A stretch of DNA of 62,220 nucleotides from Streptomyces mayonensis (GTDB lineage: Bacteria > Actinomycetota > Actinomycetes > Streptomycetales > Streptomycetaceae), in assembly GCF_018982965.1 (NCBI RefSeq), contig NZ_JACBYP010000043.1, positions 1 to 62,220 on the forward strand, given 5' to 3'. The position numbers were made by a program, and so were the translations under genes. The notes under the pieces were generated by a model. The model had not been told where the DNA came from. It did no database searches and was given only the letters and a program-made list of their open reading frames with translations. Shown here piece after piece: positions 1-8,523 of the stretch (position 1 is the stretch's first letter; every line of letters begins with the position of its first letter).

Positions 1-78
1 CCCCCTTTCCTTCCCCTTCTCCCCTTCCTTTCTCCTCCCGCCACCCTCCTCCCCCACGATCGAGGCACGGACCCCCGC

Positions 79-1533
79 ATGAGCAAGACCGCCGAGAACG
101 AAGGCGCCCTGGAAACCCGTGGCATCGAACAGGTGCCGGACCACGAGCGCACCGCCCGGATCCGCGAACTGTTCCCGACCTGGGTCGGCGCCAACATCAG
201 CGTGCTGCTGCTCACGATGGGCGCGAGCCTCGTGGTGGCGTACCACCTCAACTTCTGGCAGGCCCTGGTCGTCGCCGCCGCGGCGCCGGTCGTCTCGTAC
301 GGACTGGTGGGTCTGATCGGCATCGCCGGCAAGCGCGGCGGGGCTCCCGGGATGGCGCTGTCGCGGGCGGTGTTCGGCCAGCGGGGCAATCTGCTGCCGG
401 GTTCGCTGATCTGGGTCGCCCGGTGGGGCTGGGAGACGATCAACGCGGTCACCGGTGCCTACGCCGTGCTCACCGTGCTGGACATCGTCTTCGGTGTCCG
501 TGCCAACAGTGTGCTGGACATGGTGACGCTGCTGGCCTTCGTCGTGGCGACCTTCGCGATCTCCGGGCTGGGCATCAACGCCGTACAGAAGTGCAACAAG
601 TACGCGACGTACCTCTTCGGCGCCTTCTCGGTGCTCGTCCTCGGCCATCTGGTCGTCGACACCGACTGGTCCGCGGTCTTCGACCGGCCCGCCGGTTCCG
701 TGGCCGCGATGATCACGGGCGTGGGCCTGATCGCGGCCGGTGGTGTCAGCTGGATCCCGTCCGCTCCGGACTTCACCCGGTACCTGCCGCGCACCGCCTC
801 CTCGAAGGGGATCGTGGGTGTGACGGTCGGCGGGGCCGGGATCGTCGTCCTGCCGATGGTGCTGATGGGCATGATCATGGCCGTCTCCACGCCCGACCTC
901 GCCTCGGCCGCCGACCCGGTCTCCTTCCTCGGCGAGATCCTGCCGACCTGGATCGCGGTGCCCTACCTGCTGATCGCGCTGATCGGCATGCTGCTGATCA
1001 ACGCGATGTCGATGTACTCGGCCGGCTTCACCGCGCAGACCCTGGGCTTCAGGGTCCCGCGGCACTGGGCGGTCTCGGTCAACGCCGTGATCTCACTGGT
1101 CTTCGGCGGGGTGCTGATGCTGGTGGCGACCAGCTTCATGGGGTCCTTCATCGCCTTCCTGTCGCTGCTCGCGGTCGCGTTCTCGGCATGGGTCGGCGTG
1201 TTCGGCGCCGACATGCTGCGCCGCCGGGAGTACGACGGCGAGGCCCTGGCCGACACCGGCCGCACCAGCGCCTACTGGTACCGCGGCGGCTTCTCCCCCG
1301 CCGCCGTGGCGGCCTGGGCGGTGGGACTGGCCGCCGGTCTGATGTTCACCACGTCCGACTGGTTCACCGGCCCCCTCGCCGCGAACAACGTCATCGGCGA
1401 GTACGGACTGGGCTGGGTGGCCACGGTGGTGGTCTCGGGACTGCTGTACGTCGTGCTGCCGAAGCCCCCGGTGGCGGACCCGGCCGCCGCGCCCGCCGGG
1501 CCCCCCGAGCAGCCGGAGGCCGTGTCCGTCTGA
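79..1533 (+). CDS. NCS1-family permease (purine-cytosine/allantoin type)
   Basis: Integral membrane transporter, 484 aa, probably importing a nucleobase, allantoin or a related compound by cation symport. The soluble N-terminus (GIEQVPDHERTARIRELFPTW, about residues 14-34, first part typical of NCS1 carriers) is followed by about 12 hydrophobic segments, starting near residue 37 (ISVLLLTMGASLVVAYHL). The internal GGAPGMALSRAVFGQRG stretch (about residues 87-103) and WIPSAPDFTRYLP (about 225-237) are NCS1 hallmarks. The C-terminal 25 residues are Pro/Ala-rich and cytoplasmic. The ATG at 79 has only a weak purine-rich stretch upstream. It converges on the ketosynthase gene with a shared hairpin between them, so it is probably not part of the lipid cluster. 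The substrate cannot be decided from sequence alone. Confidence 0.85.
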   Translation: MSKTAENEGALETRGIEQVPDHERTARIRELFPTWVGANISVLLLTMGASLVVAYHLNFWQALVVAAAAPVVSYGLVGLIGIAGKRGGAPGMALSRAVFGQRGNLLPGSLIWVARWGWETINAVTGAYAVLTVLDIVFGVRANSVLDMVTLLAFVVATFAISGLGINAVQKCNKYATYLFGAFSVLVLGHLVVDTDWSAVFDRPAGSVAAMITGVGLIAAGGVSWIPSAPDFTRYLPRTASSKGIVGVTVGGAGIVVLPMVLMGMIMAVSTPDLASAADPVSFLGEILPTWIAVPYLLIALIGMLLINAMSMYSAGFTAQTLGFRVPRHWAVSVNAVISLVFGGVLMLVATSFMGSFIAFLSLLAVAFSAWVGVFGADMLRRREYDGEALADTGRTSAYWYRGGFSPAAVAAWAVGLAAGLMFTTSDWFTGPLAANNVIGEYGLGWVATVVVSGLLYVVLPKPPVADPAAAPAGPPEQPEAVSV

Positions 1534-1579
1534 GCTGCCCGGGTCGCACGGGCACCCCCGCAACGCACGGCACCCCGGG

Positions 1580-1601
1580 GCGCACCGGCTCTTCGGTGCG
1601 C
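1580..1601. terminator. bidirectional hairpin between convergent genes
   Basis: A perfect 8-bp stem (gcgcaccg/cggtgcgc) with a 6-nt loop lies between the permease stop and the ketosynthase stop. There is no U-tract, which is common for Streptomyces terminators. Confidence 0.55.
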
Positions 1602-1621
1602 ACGGGCCAGGGGGCGCCGGG

Positions 1622-2851
1622 TCAGGGACGGGTCAGTACGAGGACGACGTTGTGTCCGCCGAAGCCGAACGAGTGGCTGACCGCGGCACGGACCTCCTGA
1701 CGGCGGGGTTCCTTGAGGACGCAGTCGAGGTCGAACCCGGGTGCCGGTGCCTCCAGGTTGGCGATCGGCGGGACGCGGCGGTGCTGAAGGGTCAGCACGG
1801 TCAGCGCGGCCTCGACGGCCCCGGCGGCACCGAGGCCGTGCCCCAGCACCCCCTTGGCCGCGGTGACGCTGGGCCGGTGCGGCAGGACCCGGGCGATCAG
1901 GTCCGCCTCGGTGGCGTCGTTGAGTGCCGTGGAGGTGCCGTGGGCGTTGACGTGGTCGACGTCCTGCGGATCCAGGTTCGCCTCGGCGAGCGCGGTGCGC
2001 AGCGCGGCTTCCGCTCCCCGCCCGTCCGGGGCGGGCGCCGTGGGGTGGTGGGCGTCGGACGTGCTGCCGCAGCCCGCGAGCAGCGCGCGGGGCGGCTTGC
2101 CGCGCGCGACGGCGTCGGCGGTGCGTTCGAGGACCAGAACGCCGGCGCCCTCGCCGACGACGAAACCGTCGCGGTCGGCGGCGAACGGCCGGGACGCCCC
2201 GGCGGGCGCGTCGCGGCGTTCGGAGAGGGCGCCCATCCGCCAGAAGCCGGTGGTGGACAGGCGGCTGACGCCCGCTTCGACGCCGCCCGCCACGGCCACG
2301 TCGCACAGGTCGGCGGCCAGCAGGTCGCGGGCCAGGGCGAGGGCGGTCGCCCCGGACGCGCAGGCGGTGGCGGGAGCGAGGCTGACCCCCCGGGCCCCGA
2401 GGTCGATGGAGACCTCGCCGGTGCCGAGATTCGGCAGGACCAGGGGGATGGCGAGCGGCGAGACGAAGTCGGGGCCGCGCTCCGCCAGCCGCCGCCCCTG
2501 CTCCTCCCACCTGTCCACGCAGCCCATGCCGCAGCCCAGGACGGTGGCGACGCGGGCGCCGTCCCAGTCGGCGGGCCGGTGACCGGCGTCGCGGACGGCT
2601 TCCCGGGCGGCGAGGACGGCGAGCTTCGCCGACCGTCCCATGCGCCACGACCGGCGTCCGATCCGCCGGTCCAGCTCCTCCTCGGTCAGGGGGACGCGGC
2701 AGGAGAAGTCGACGGGCAGACCGGTGAGGACGGGGTCGGGGGCCGCGGTGCCGTTTCCGGCGCACACCGCGTCCCAGGTCGCGGCGGCGCCCTCACCGCC
2801 CGGCGTGACCAGCCCGAGCCCGGTGATCGCGACGGGCCTGCGCGGTGTCAC
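1622..2851 (-). CDS. FabF-like beta-ketoacyl-ACP synthase (ketosynthase II type)
   Basis: Decarboxylating Claisen condensing enzyme, 409 aa, the usual FabF length. The catalytic set is intact: nucleophile Cys164 in TACASG, His304 in VNAHGTST, Lys333 and His338 in KGVLGHG, plus the C-terminal SHSFGFGGHN signature. It starts with GTG overlapping the stop of the upstream ACP gene by 4 nt (GTGA), so it is translationally coupled and last in the oleB-oleC-oleD-ACP-KS operon. A housekeeping FabF is unlikely here because fabF normally sits in the fab operon. It more probably extends or conditions an acyl chain on one of the two cluster ACPs. There is no partner chain-length-factor gene, so a type II polyketide role is not supported. 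Confidence 0.88.
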   Translation of the reverse strand: MTPRRPVAITGLGLVTPGGEGAAATWDAVCAGNGTAAPDPVLTGLPVDFSCRVPLTEEELDRRIGRRSWRMGRSAKLAVLAAREAVRDAGHRPADWDGARVATVLGCGMGCVDRWEEQGRRLAERGPDFVSPLAIPLVLPNLGTGEVSIDLGARGVSLAPATACASGATALALARDLLAADLCDVAVAGGVEAGVSRLSTTGFWRMGALSERRDAPAGASRPFAADRDGFVVGEGAGVLVLERTADAVARGKPPRALLAGCGSTSDAHHPTAPAPDGRGAEAALRTALAEANLDPQDVDHVNAHGTSTALNDATEADLIARVLPHRPSVTAAKGVLGHGLGAAGAVEAALTVLTLQHRRVPPIANLEAPAPGFDLDCVLKEPRRQEVRAAVSHSFGFGGHNVVLVLTRP

Positions 2852-3174
2852 GGCGTGGTCACCGACTGGGCGCGCAGGATGTCGAGGTGCTCCGTGACCT
2901 GCGCGAGGGTGGTGGCGCGGGTGGCGTGTTCCTCGTCGATCCGCACCTCCAGGCGTTCCTGGAGGATGAGCGCGAACTCGGCGAGGGCGAGCGAGTCCAG
3001 TTCGAGCTGCTCGAGAGTGCGCTCGGGGCTGATCTCGTCGTCGGGGATCTTGAACGTCGTCGTCAGCACGGAACGGATCACGGCGTACGTGTCGCGGGTG
3101 TCGTCGCAGGCGTTGTGGGTGCCGCAGGTGTCACGGCTGTCGTCGGGGTGTGGGGTGCCGTGGGTGTCGGTCAT
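2848..3174 (-). CDS. acyl carrier protein (ACP1 of the ole-type cluster)
   Basis: 108-aa carrier protein. The phosphopantetheine attachment site is Ser61 in LELDSLALAEF. The four-helix ACP core covers about residues 28-102 and is preceded by a polar extension of about 27 residues rich in Asp, Thr and His with two Cys. ATG at 3174 overlaps the oleD stop (ATGA) and its own stop overlaps the ketosynthase GTG, so it is coupled at both ends. It would hold the acyl chain handled by the adjacent ketosynthase or the desaturases. The holo-ACP synthase must come from elsewhere, as none is in the window. Confidence 0.87.
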   Translation of the reverse strand: MTDTHGTPHPDDSRDTCGTHNACDDTRDTYAVIRSVLTTTFKIPDDEISPERTLEQLELDSLALAEFALILQERLEVRIDEEHATRATTLAQVTEHLDILRAQSVTTP

Positions 3175-4595
3175 GGGCGGGCGGTTCCCTTCTCGGTGCC
3201 GGTGACGGCGGGGTGAGCGGGCGGGGGCGGGTGCTTGGGCCCGGGCAGGAGGCGGGCGAGGGTCTCCGCGCCCGCCGACGGACGGCCGGCCGCCTCGAAC
3301 GCCTCCCGGACGCCGTCGGCGAAACCGAGCGGCGGCGCGAAGCCGAGGCGGGTACGGGCGGCGGTCAGGTCGAACCAGTGCGGGTGCACGAGTTCGGCGA
3401 CCAGGAAGCGGCTGAGGCCGTGGGTACCGGTGTTGCCCAGCAGCCGGTCGGCGGTCTCGCGCACGGCCGCGGCGACGTGTGCGAGGCCCGCGGGCACGGG
3501 CCGCCAGGCGGCGCGGACACCGGCGGCGGCGAGCAGCAGGCCGACCACGTCCCGCAGCGGCAGGGGCTCGCCCTGCGCGACGAAGTAGGCCCGGCCGCCG
3601 ACGGGGCGCCCCTGGTGGAGGTGTTCGAGGGCGAGCAGGTGGGCGTGGGCGGCGGTGCGGACGTGGGTGGTGTCGACGAGGTTGGCCCCGTCGCCCGGCA
3701 TGACGAGGCGGCCGTGGCGGACCGCGCGGGTCAGGGCGGGCAGGAAGTGCGGGTCGCCGGGCCCCCAGATGATGTGCGGGCGCAGCGCGAGGGTGGCCAG
3801 CGAGGGGCTGTGGGCGTTGAGGACGAGCGACTCGGCGACGGCCTTGGTGTGCGGGTAGGCGGCCAGGTACCGGCGCGGCCGGGGCAGCGACTCGTCGGCG
3901 TACTCCAGTCCCCCGGGCCGGAAGGCGACGCTGGCGGTCGAGGTGTGGACGAGGGTGCGCACCCCGAGCCGCCGGCACCGGTCGAGGACGGTGCGGGTGC
4001 CGTCGACGTTGGTGCGCCAGTAGGGGGCCGGTGGGCCGCCCGCTCCCGCGAGGGCGGCGTTGTGGATCACGGCGTCGCAGCCGTCGAGCGCCCGGTCGAC
4101 GGCGGCCGGGTCGGTGAGGTCGCCGTGGACCTGGCGGACGCCGAGCCGCGTCAGCGCGGCGCTGGGACGACGGCTGAGGGAGACGGTCTCGGTGCCGCGC
4201 GCGGTGAGCTGCCGACAGATCTCGGCCCCGAGGAACCCACTGCCGCCCGTGACGAGCACCCGGCCGGGCACGGCGGCCCGTGAGAGCACGGGGACCGGGG
4301 CCGGGGCGGGAACGGGGACCGGAGCATGCGCGGAGACCGCTTCGGGCACGGGATCCGGGAGGGGTGCGGAGACCCCGGCGGACACGAAGACCGGAGCGGT
4401 CACGGGCACCGCAGCGGGCGCGGGCACCGCAGCGGGCACGGAAAACGGAGCGCGCTCGGAACCCGAGGCGAGCACGGTGTCCGGGACGGCCAGGAGACCG
4501 GAGGCAGGCACCAGGGCCCAGACAGGCACGGAGCCCGGGACAGGCACGGAACCCGAGACAGGCACCGAGCCCGGGACAGGCGCAGGTGTGTTCAC
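3171..4595 (-). CDS. oleD: OleD-like NAD(P)-dependent 2-alkyl-3-ketoacid reductase with long low-complexity N-terminus
   Basis: Extended SDR of the 3-beta-HSD/epimerase type. By family it reduces the beta-keto acid made by OleA to the beta-hydroxy acid used by OleC. The nucleotide-binding motif GGSGFLG is at residues 117-123, HTST near 217-220, and the catalytic YxxxK is Y247-K251 (YPHTK). With the GTG at 4595, which overlaps the oleC stop (GTGA), the protein is 474 aa and begins with about 108 residues of Pro/Val/Ala repeats (PGSVPV-like units) before the Rossmann fold. An internal GTG at 4271 would give a 366-aa protein close to the usual OleD size. I chose the coupled upstream start. The extension lacks any recognisable domain and may be a flexible tether. 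Confidence 0.85.
   Translation of the reverse strand: MNTPAPVPGSVPVSGSVPVPGSVPVWALVPASGLLAVPDTVLASGSERAPFSVPAAVPAPAAVPVTAPVFVSAGVSAPLPDPVPEAVSAHAPVPVPAPAPVPVLSRAAVPGRVLVTGGSGFLGAEICRQLTARGTETVSLSRRPSAALTRLGVRQVHGDLTDPAAVDRALDGCDAVIHNAALAGAGGPPAPYWRTNVDGTRTVLDRCRRLGVRTLVHTSTASVAFRPGGLEYADESLPRPRRYLAAYPHTKAVAESLVLNAHSPSLATLALRPHIIWGPGDPHFLPALTRAVRHGRLVMPGDGANLVDTTHVRTAAHAHLLALEHLHQGRPVGGRAYFVAQGEPLPLRDVVGLLLAAAGVRAAWRPVPAGLAHVAAAVRETADRLLGNTGTHGLSRFLVAELVHPHWFDLTAARTRLGFAPPLGFADGVREAFEAAGRPSAGAETLARLLPGPKHPPPPAHPAVTGTEKGTARP
4521..4574. repeat. three 18-bp tandem repeats in the oleD N-terminal coding region
   Basis: Three consecutive copies of an 18-bp unit close to gacaggcacggagcccgg, with 2-3 differences between copies. 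On the minus strand each copy encodes a six-residue Pro-Gly-Ser-Val-Pro-Val type unit. More degenerate copies with other spacing follow toward 4330. Confidence 0.8.
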
Positions 4596-6214
4596 CGGGG
4601 CCTCCGCAGGCGCCGGGCGGCCCAGTCGGCCAGCCGCTCCCGGTTGATCTTGGAGTTGTGCCGGATGTCCGTCGGGAACCCCGGATGGACGAGGACGGCG
4701 GTGACGTACCGCCCTTCGGGGCGCCGGGCGAGCAGTCCGCGCACCGCCTCGACCGCCGCCCCGCGCCCGGCTCCCCGCGCGGTCAGCTCCACGCACAGCA
4801 CGGCCCGCTGCCGGCCGGGCGCCCCGACGCCGACGAGTGCGGTACGCCGCACGCCGGGCAGGGCGTCGGCGGCGGCCTCGACGTCCTCGGTCGTCAGTAC
4901 GTGGTCGGTGCCGACGACACGGTGACTGCGGCGGCCGTGGAACCAGATGCGGCCCTCGCCGTCGACGACCCCCATGTCGCCGGTCCGGTGCTGGACGCCC
5001 CGGTCGGTGGTGGTCTTGGTGGCCGCGGTGATCTCGGGCCGGGCATGGTAGGCGGGGCTCACGTTGGCCCCGGTGACGGCGATCTCGCCGACGCCGTCGG
5101 GTCCCGCGTCCAGGATCCGTACCGCGACCCCGTCGAGGGGCCGGCCCACGCACGTACCCGCGCCCGGAGCGCGGGCGTCGGCGGTGCTGACTGCGCTCAC
5201 CGGCAGGCACTCCGTGGCCCCGTACGCGCTGAGCACCTCGGCGTCCGGCCGCAGCACGGCGTGCAGGGCGTCGGCGAGAGTGGCGCGCAGCGGGGCACCG
5301 AAGGAGATCACGCGGTCGACGCACGACAGCGTGAGACGTCTGCGCGCGCAGTGTTCGGCCAGCAGTCCGAGGACGGCGGGCGAGCCGACCACCACGTCCG
5401 TCCGGTTCTCCAGGAGGGGGCGTACCAGGCGTCCGGCCGGTGTGCGGGCCGGGGCGCGGTGGTTGACCGCGGGTGCGACGGTCGTGTGCCCGAGCACCGG
5501 CCCCAGCAGCACGACGGGCAGGAACCCGGCGAACAGCGTGCCGTCGGTGCCGACCAGGCGGGCCAGTGTCTCGGCCTGGCCGAGCAGGGTGCTGTGGTGG
5601 TACTCAGCGCCCTTGGGCACACCGGTCGATCCGGAGGTGAAGGCGATCAGCGCGAGGTCGTCGTCCGGCACGGGCGGGAGCGCCTCCCGCACCGGAGGGC
5701 GCGGCTCGCGGGCCGACGGGCGGGCTTCCGGCGCCGGTGGACCGGCGGACGCGCCGCCCCGCCGGGCGCGCGGCACCGGCAGCCGCCGCCTGAGGCCCGG
5801 AACGGCCGCTCCGGTGACGACGGCCGTCCGTACGTGTCCGCGGGCCCAGCCCAGTGCCGTACGCCCCAGGTGCGCGAGCGGCTGTCCGACGAACGCCTCG
5901 GGGGCAACCTCGTCCAGGCACTGCCGCAGGTCCGCACGGGGCAGGCCCGGGTCGACCAGGACCGGGACCGCTCCGACGGCGAGCAGTCCGTGGACGGTGG
6001 TGAACAGGTGGTAGGGGTCACCGGTCATGGTCACGGCCTTGTGGCCGGGGCGTACGCCGGCCCGTTCGAAGGCCGCGGCCGCCTCCCGGCACCCCGCGAC
6101 GAGTTGCGCGAAGGTGACCGTTCGGCCCGAGCCGTCGCGACGGCCGTGGACGAGAGCGGTGTCGTGCGGGCGTGCCGCGGCGAGCTGCTCCAGCCGGGCG
6201 TGCAGGTCCGCCAT
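4592..6214 (-). CDS. oleC: OleC-like beta-lactone synthetase (ANL superfamily)
   Basis: 540-aa adenylate-forming enzyme. OleC family members use ATP to cyclise 2-alkyl-3-hydroxy acids to beta-lactones. Motifs in order: TSGSTGVPKG (193-202), YGATECLPVS (331-340, the GATECLP form typical of OleC), TGD (411-413) and the C-terminal catalytic lysine region SKINRERL with K522. The linker around residues 148-182 is Pro/Ala/Arg-rich and longer than usual. ATG at 6214 has GGAG about 8 nt upstream inside the end of the hydrolase gene, two bases after that stop. Next to OleB- and OleD-like genes, a beta-lactone synthetase is more likely than a general acyl-CoA ligase. Confidence 0.87.
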   Translation of the reverse strand: MADLHARLEQLAAARPHDTALVHGRRDGSGRTVTFAQLVAGCREAAAAFERAGVRPGHKAVTMTGDPYHLFTTVHGLLAVGAVPVLVDPGLPRADLRQCLDEVAPEAFVGQPLAHLGRTALGWARGHVRTAVVTGAAVPGLRRRLPVPRARRGGASAGPPAPEARPSAREPRPPVREALPPVPDDDLALIAFTSGSTGVPKGAEYHHSTLLGQAETLARLVGTDGTLFAGFLPVVLLGPVLGHTTVAPAVNHRAPARTPAGRLVRPLLENRTDVVVGSPAVLGLLAEHCARRRLTLSCVDRVISFGAPLRATLADALHAVLRPDAEVLSAYGATECLPVSAVSTADARAPGAGTCVGRPLDGVAVRILDAGPDGVGEIAVTGANVSPAYHARPEITAATKTTTDRGVQHRTGDMGVVDGEGRIWFHGRRSHRVVGTDHVLTTEDVEAAADALPGVRRTALVGVGAPGRQRAVLCVELTARGAGRGAAVEAVRGLLARRPEGRYVTAVLVHPGFPTDIRHNSKINRERLADWAARRLRRPR

Positions 6215-6216
6215 GG

Positions 6217-7278
6217 TCAGCTCCGTTCCGGTGACGTGAGGAAACCGCGGACGTCGCGGCCGAGCCGGTCCGCCGCGTCCTCCATGACGTAGTGGCCCGC
6301 GTCGGGGTAGCGGTGGACCCGCGCGTGCGGGAACCGCCGTTCCCACTCGCCGAGGACGAGCGGCGTGAACACCGGGTCGCGCATGCCCCAGCCGACGAAC
6401 AGCGGCAGGGCGGAGAGATCGACCCCGCCACCAGTCCTGCCGCCGATCGCGCCGCTGTCCCCGCCATCGCCGGGTGCGCCGCCGGCCCTGCCGGTCCCGC
6501 CGGCCCCGGGTACGCCGCCGGCCCCGCCCTCGCCGGGTGCGTCGTCACCGTGCCTGTGGGCGGCGGCCGGTTCGAGGAGCCGCCAGGCCTCCTCCCGGTC
6601 GTCGCGCGGGATGCTGCGTACGAAGTCCACGACCGCGCGCCGGTCACCGCCGCGGGCGAGCGGCAGCAGGTACGCCCGTCGTTCGGCCCGGTCCAGCGGC
6701 GCCACGACGCCGCCCCGTACGGCGGCCCGGGGGAAGAAGTTGGTCGCGTGCGCGAGGGCCGCGACGCCGCGGTGGTCCCGGATCCACCGCAGGTACACCG
6801 GCAGCCGGTAGCCGGAAGGCCAGGGAAAGCAGATGGAGTTGAGCACCACGATACGGGCGGGGCGCAGCGACCTGCGTCGCGCCCAGGCCCAGCCGAGCGG
6901 CCCTCCCCAGTCGTGCAGCACCAGCGTCCAGCCGTTGCGGGGCGCGCCCCGGCCGGCGACGAGGTGGTCGAACAAGGCGTCGAGGTGGTCGAGTTGCAGC
7001 AGGTGCCGGTCGACGGCGGAGGCCGGTACGCGCGGCCGCGGCGACAGGCCCAGTCCGGCGAGGTCGGGGGCGACGCAGCGGAAGTCCGGGGACAGCGCGG
7101 CGATCAGGTGACGCCACTGGTAGCTCCACGACGGGTTGCCGTGCAGCAGCAGGACGGGGGGACCGGTTCCGGTGTCCACGTAGTGCTGGCCGGTTCGCGG
7201 GACGCGCCGCCACCGGTCGGCCGCCGGATAGCCGGGCAGTCGGTCGGCCGACGGCGTGGGGGATGGCATGGGCGTCAC
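6217..7278 (-). CDS. oleB: OleB-like alpha/beta-hydrolase (beta-lactone decarboxylase)
   Basis: 353-aa alpha/beta-hydrolase of the haloalkane-dehalogenase-like branch. OleB enzymes open the cis-beta-lactone with loss of CO2 to give a cis-alkene. HGNPSWSYQW (46-55) supplies the oxyanion/Trp region. The nucleophile is Asp123 in LHDWGGP, the acid is probably Asp301 (GMRDPVF), and the base is His329 (AGHYVMED). All are intact, which argues for an alkene rather than a lactone end product. Residues about 244-285 form a Gly/Ala-rich insertion absent from ordinary members, just before the last part of the fold. GTG at 7278 or ATG at 7269 could start it; neither has a convincing ribosome site. It is first in the oleB-C-D-ACP-KS operon and divergent from the first desaturase. 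Confidence 0.85.
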   Translation of the reverse strand: MTPMPSPTPSADRLPGYPAADRWRRVPRTGQHYVDTGTGPPVLLLHGNPSWSYQWRHLIAALSPDFRCVAPDLAGLGLSPRPRVPASAVDRHLLQLDHLDALFDHLVAGRGAPRNGWTLVLHDWGGPLGWAWARRRSLRPARIVVLNSICFPWPSGYRLPVYLRWIRDHRGVAALAHATNFFPRAAVRGGVVAPLDRAERRAYLLPLARGGDRRAVVDFVRSIPRDDREEAWRLLEPAAAHRHGDDAPGEGGAGGVPGAGGTGRAGGAPGDGGDSGAIGGRTGGGVDLSALPLFVGWGMRDPVFTPLVLGEWERRFPHARVHRYPDAGHYVMEDAADRLGRDVRGFLTSPERS

Positions 7279-7533
7279 GCTAGGGCGCGGACGGCTGCCG
7301 GATGCCGCCGAGTTGCCGTCGGCGCGGAAACTTCACCCGGCTGGATCAGGCACATCACGGCGGTGAACAGCCTTGCCGATCACGGGAATTCATCACACTT
7401 ACCGGCTTTCACGCACCGTCCGGCGCGCTGTGCCGAGTGCGGCGGCACGGTGGGCGAGCATGACCGCTGACCGGTTGGAATCCGCCGGAGCGTGGACGGT
7501 CTCGCCGCACTTCGGCATCGTCGGGAGGCTGTT

Positions 7534-8460
7534 ATGCACGCGCCTGAGGTGGAGCGCGAAGACGTCGGACTGCTCACGGAGTTGGAGCCGGTGGTGGCGC
7601 GCGCCCTGGACACCCATCTCGAAACCGCGGACGACTGGTACCCGCACCGTTTCATTCCGTGGGCGATGGGGCGGAACTACGAGGGTTTCCTCGAAGGGGA
7701 GCCGTGGACGCCGCAGCAGGGCGGCATGGAGTCGGCCGTGCGGGACGCGCTGCTGCACAACCTCCTGAGCGAGGACAACCTGCCCAGCTACCACCGGGTG
7801 ATCGCCGAACTGTTCGGCAGGGACGGCGCGTGGGGCACCTGGGTCAACCGGTGGACGGTGGAGGAGGACCGGCACGGGACGGCGATCCGGGACTATCTGA
7901 TCGTCACGCGGTCCGCGGACCCGGTGGCCATGGAGGACGCGCGCCGGCTGCACCTGCAGACCGGGTACGACAGCGACTACCGCGGCGACGTCCTGGCCGG
8001 GCTGGTGTACGTGACCCTGCAGGAACTGGCGACGCGGATCTCGTACCGGAACATCAAGCGGATCTCCGGCGAGCCGGTGTGCGGGGCGCTGCTGCAGCGG
8101 ATCGCGCAGGACGAGAACCGGCACATGCTGTTCTACCGGCGGGTCCTGGAGGCGGCCGTGGAACTCCAGCCGGAGCGGACCCTGCGGGCCCTGGCGAGGG
8201 TGGCGGCCACGTTCCGGTCCCCCGCGCACGGCGCCCCGGACTTCGCGCGCCTGTCGATGTCGATGGCGCGGTCGGGCGTCTACTCCCCGGTGACCCACCA
8301 CACGGAAGTACTCGCTCCGGTCATGCGCCACCTGCGGGTGTTCGACCGGACCGGTCTCGGTGCCGACGGCGAGGAGGCGAGGGACCGGCTCGCGGTGCTG
8401 CTGCGGGCGTCCGAGACGCAGGCGCGCAGGTTCGCCGGCCATGTGGGCTCCGCGCTCTAG
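7534..8460 (+). CDS. acyl-ACP desaturase, diiron ferritin-like (first copy)
   Basis: 308-aa soluble desaturase of the stearoyl-ACP desaturase/DesA family, which inserts a cis double bond into ACP-bound acyl chains using O2 and ferredoxin. All six diiron ligands can be placed: E80, E111/H114 (EEDRH), E164 (LQELATR) and E194/H197 (DENRH). ATG at 7534 is chosen because GGGAGG lies 6-7 nt upstream; an in-frame GTG at 7492 lacks this. It is transcribed away from oleB from a 255-bp shared intergenic region, as a single gene ending at a strong hairpin. The Trp/His-rich stretch near residues 35-60 (ADDWYPHRFIPW) is typical of actinobacterial members. Confidence 0.9.
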   Translation: MHAPEVEREDVGLLTELEPVVARALDTHLETADDWYPHRFIPWAMGRNYEGFLEGEPWTPQQGGMESAVRDALLHNLLSEDNLPSYHRVIAELFGRDGAWGTWVNRWTVEEDRHGTAIRDYLIVTRSADPVAMEDARRLHLQTGYDSDYRGDVLAGLVYVTLQELATRISYRNIKRISGEPVCGALLQRIAQDENRHMLFYRRVLEAAVELQPERTLRALARVAATFRSPAHGAPDFARLSMSMARSGVYSPVTHHTEVLAPVMRHLRVFDRTGLGADGEEARDRLAVLLRASETQARRFAGHVGSAL

Positions 8461-8470
8461 CCGGACGTAC

Positions 8471-8517
8471 GGCCGGTGCGGTGCCCGCTTGCCGAGGCGG
8501 CGGGCACGGCACCGGCC
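8471..8517. terminator. strong bidirectional terminator between two desaturase genes
   Basis: An 18-bp stem with one mismatch (ggccggtgc...cggcaccggcc type arms at 8471-8488 and 8500-8517) and an 11-nt loop fills the gap between the convergent desaturase genes. Confidence 0.8.
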
Positions 8518-8523
8518 GGTGCC

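Noticed and set aside
79..1533. Permease as the exporter of the lipid cluster
   Set aside because: NCS1 carriers import nucleobase-like solutes, and the gene converges on the cluster with a terminator between.
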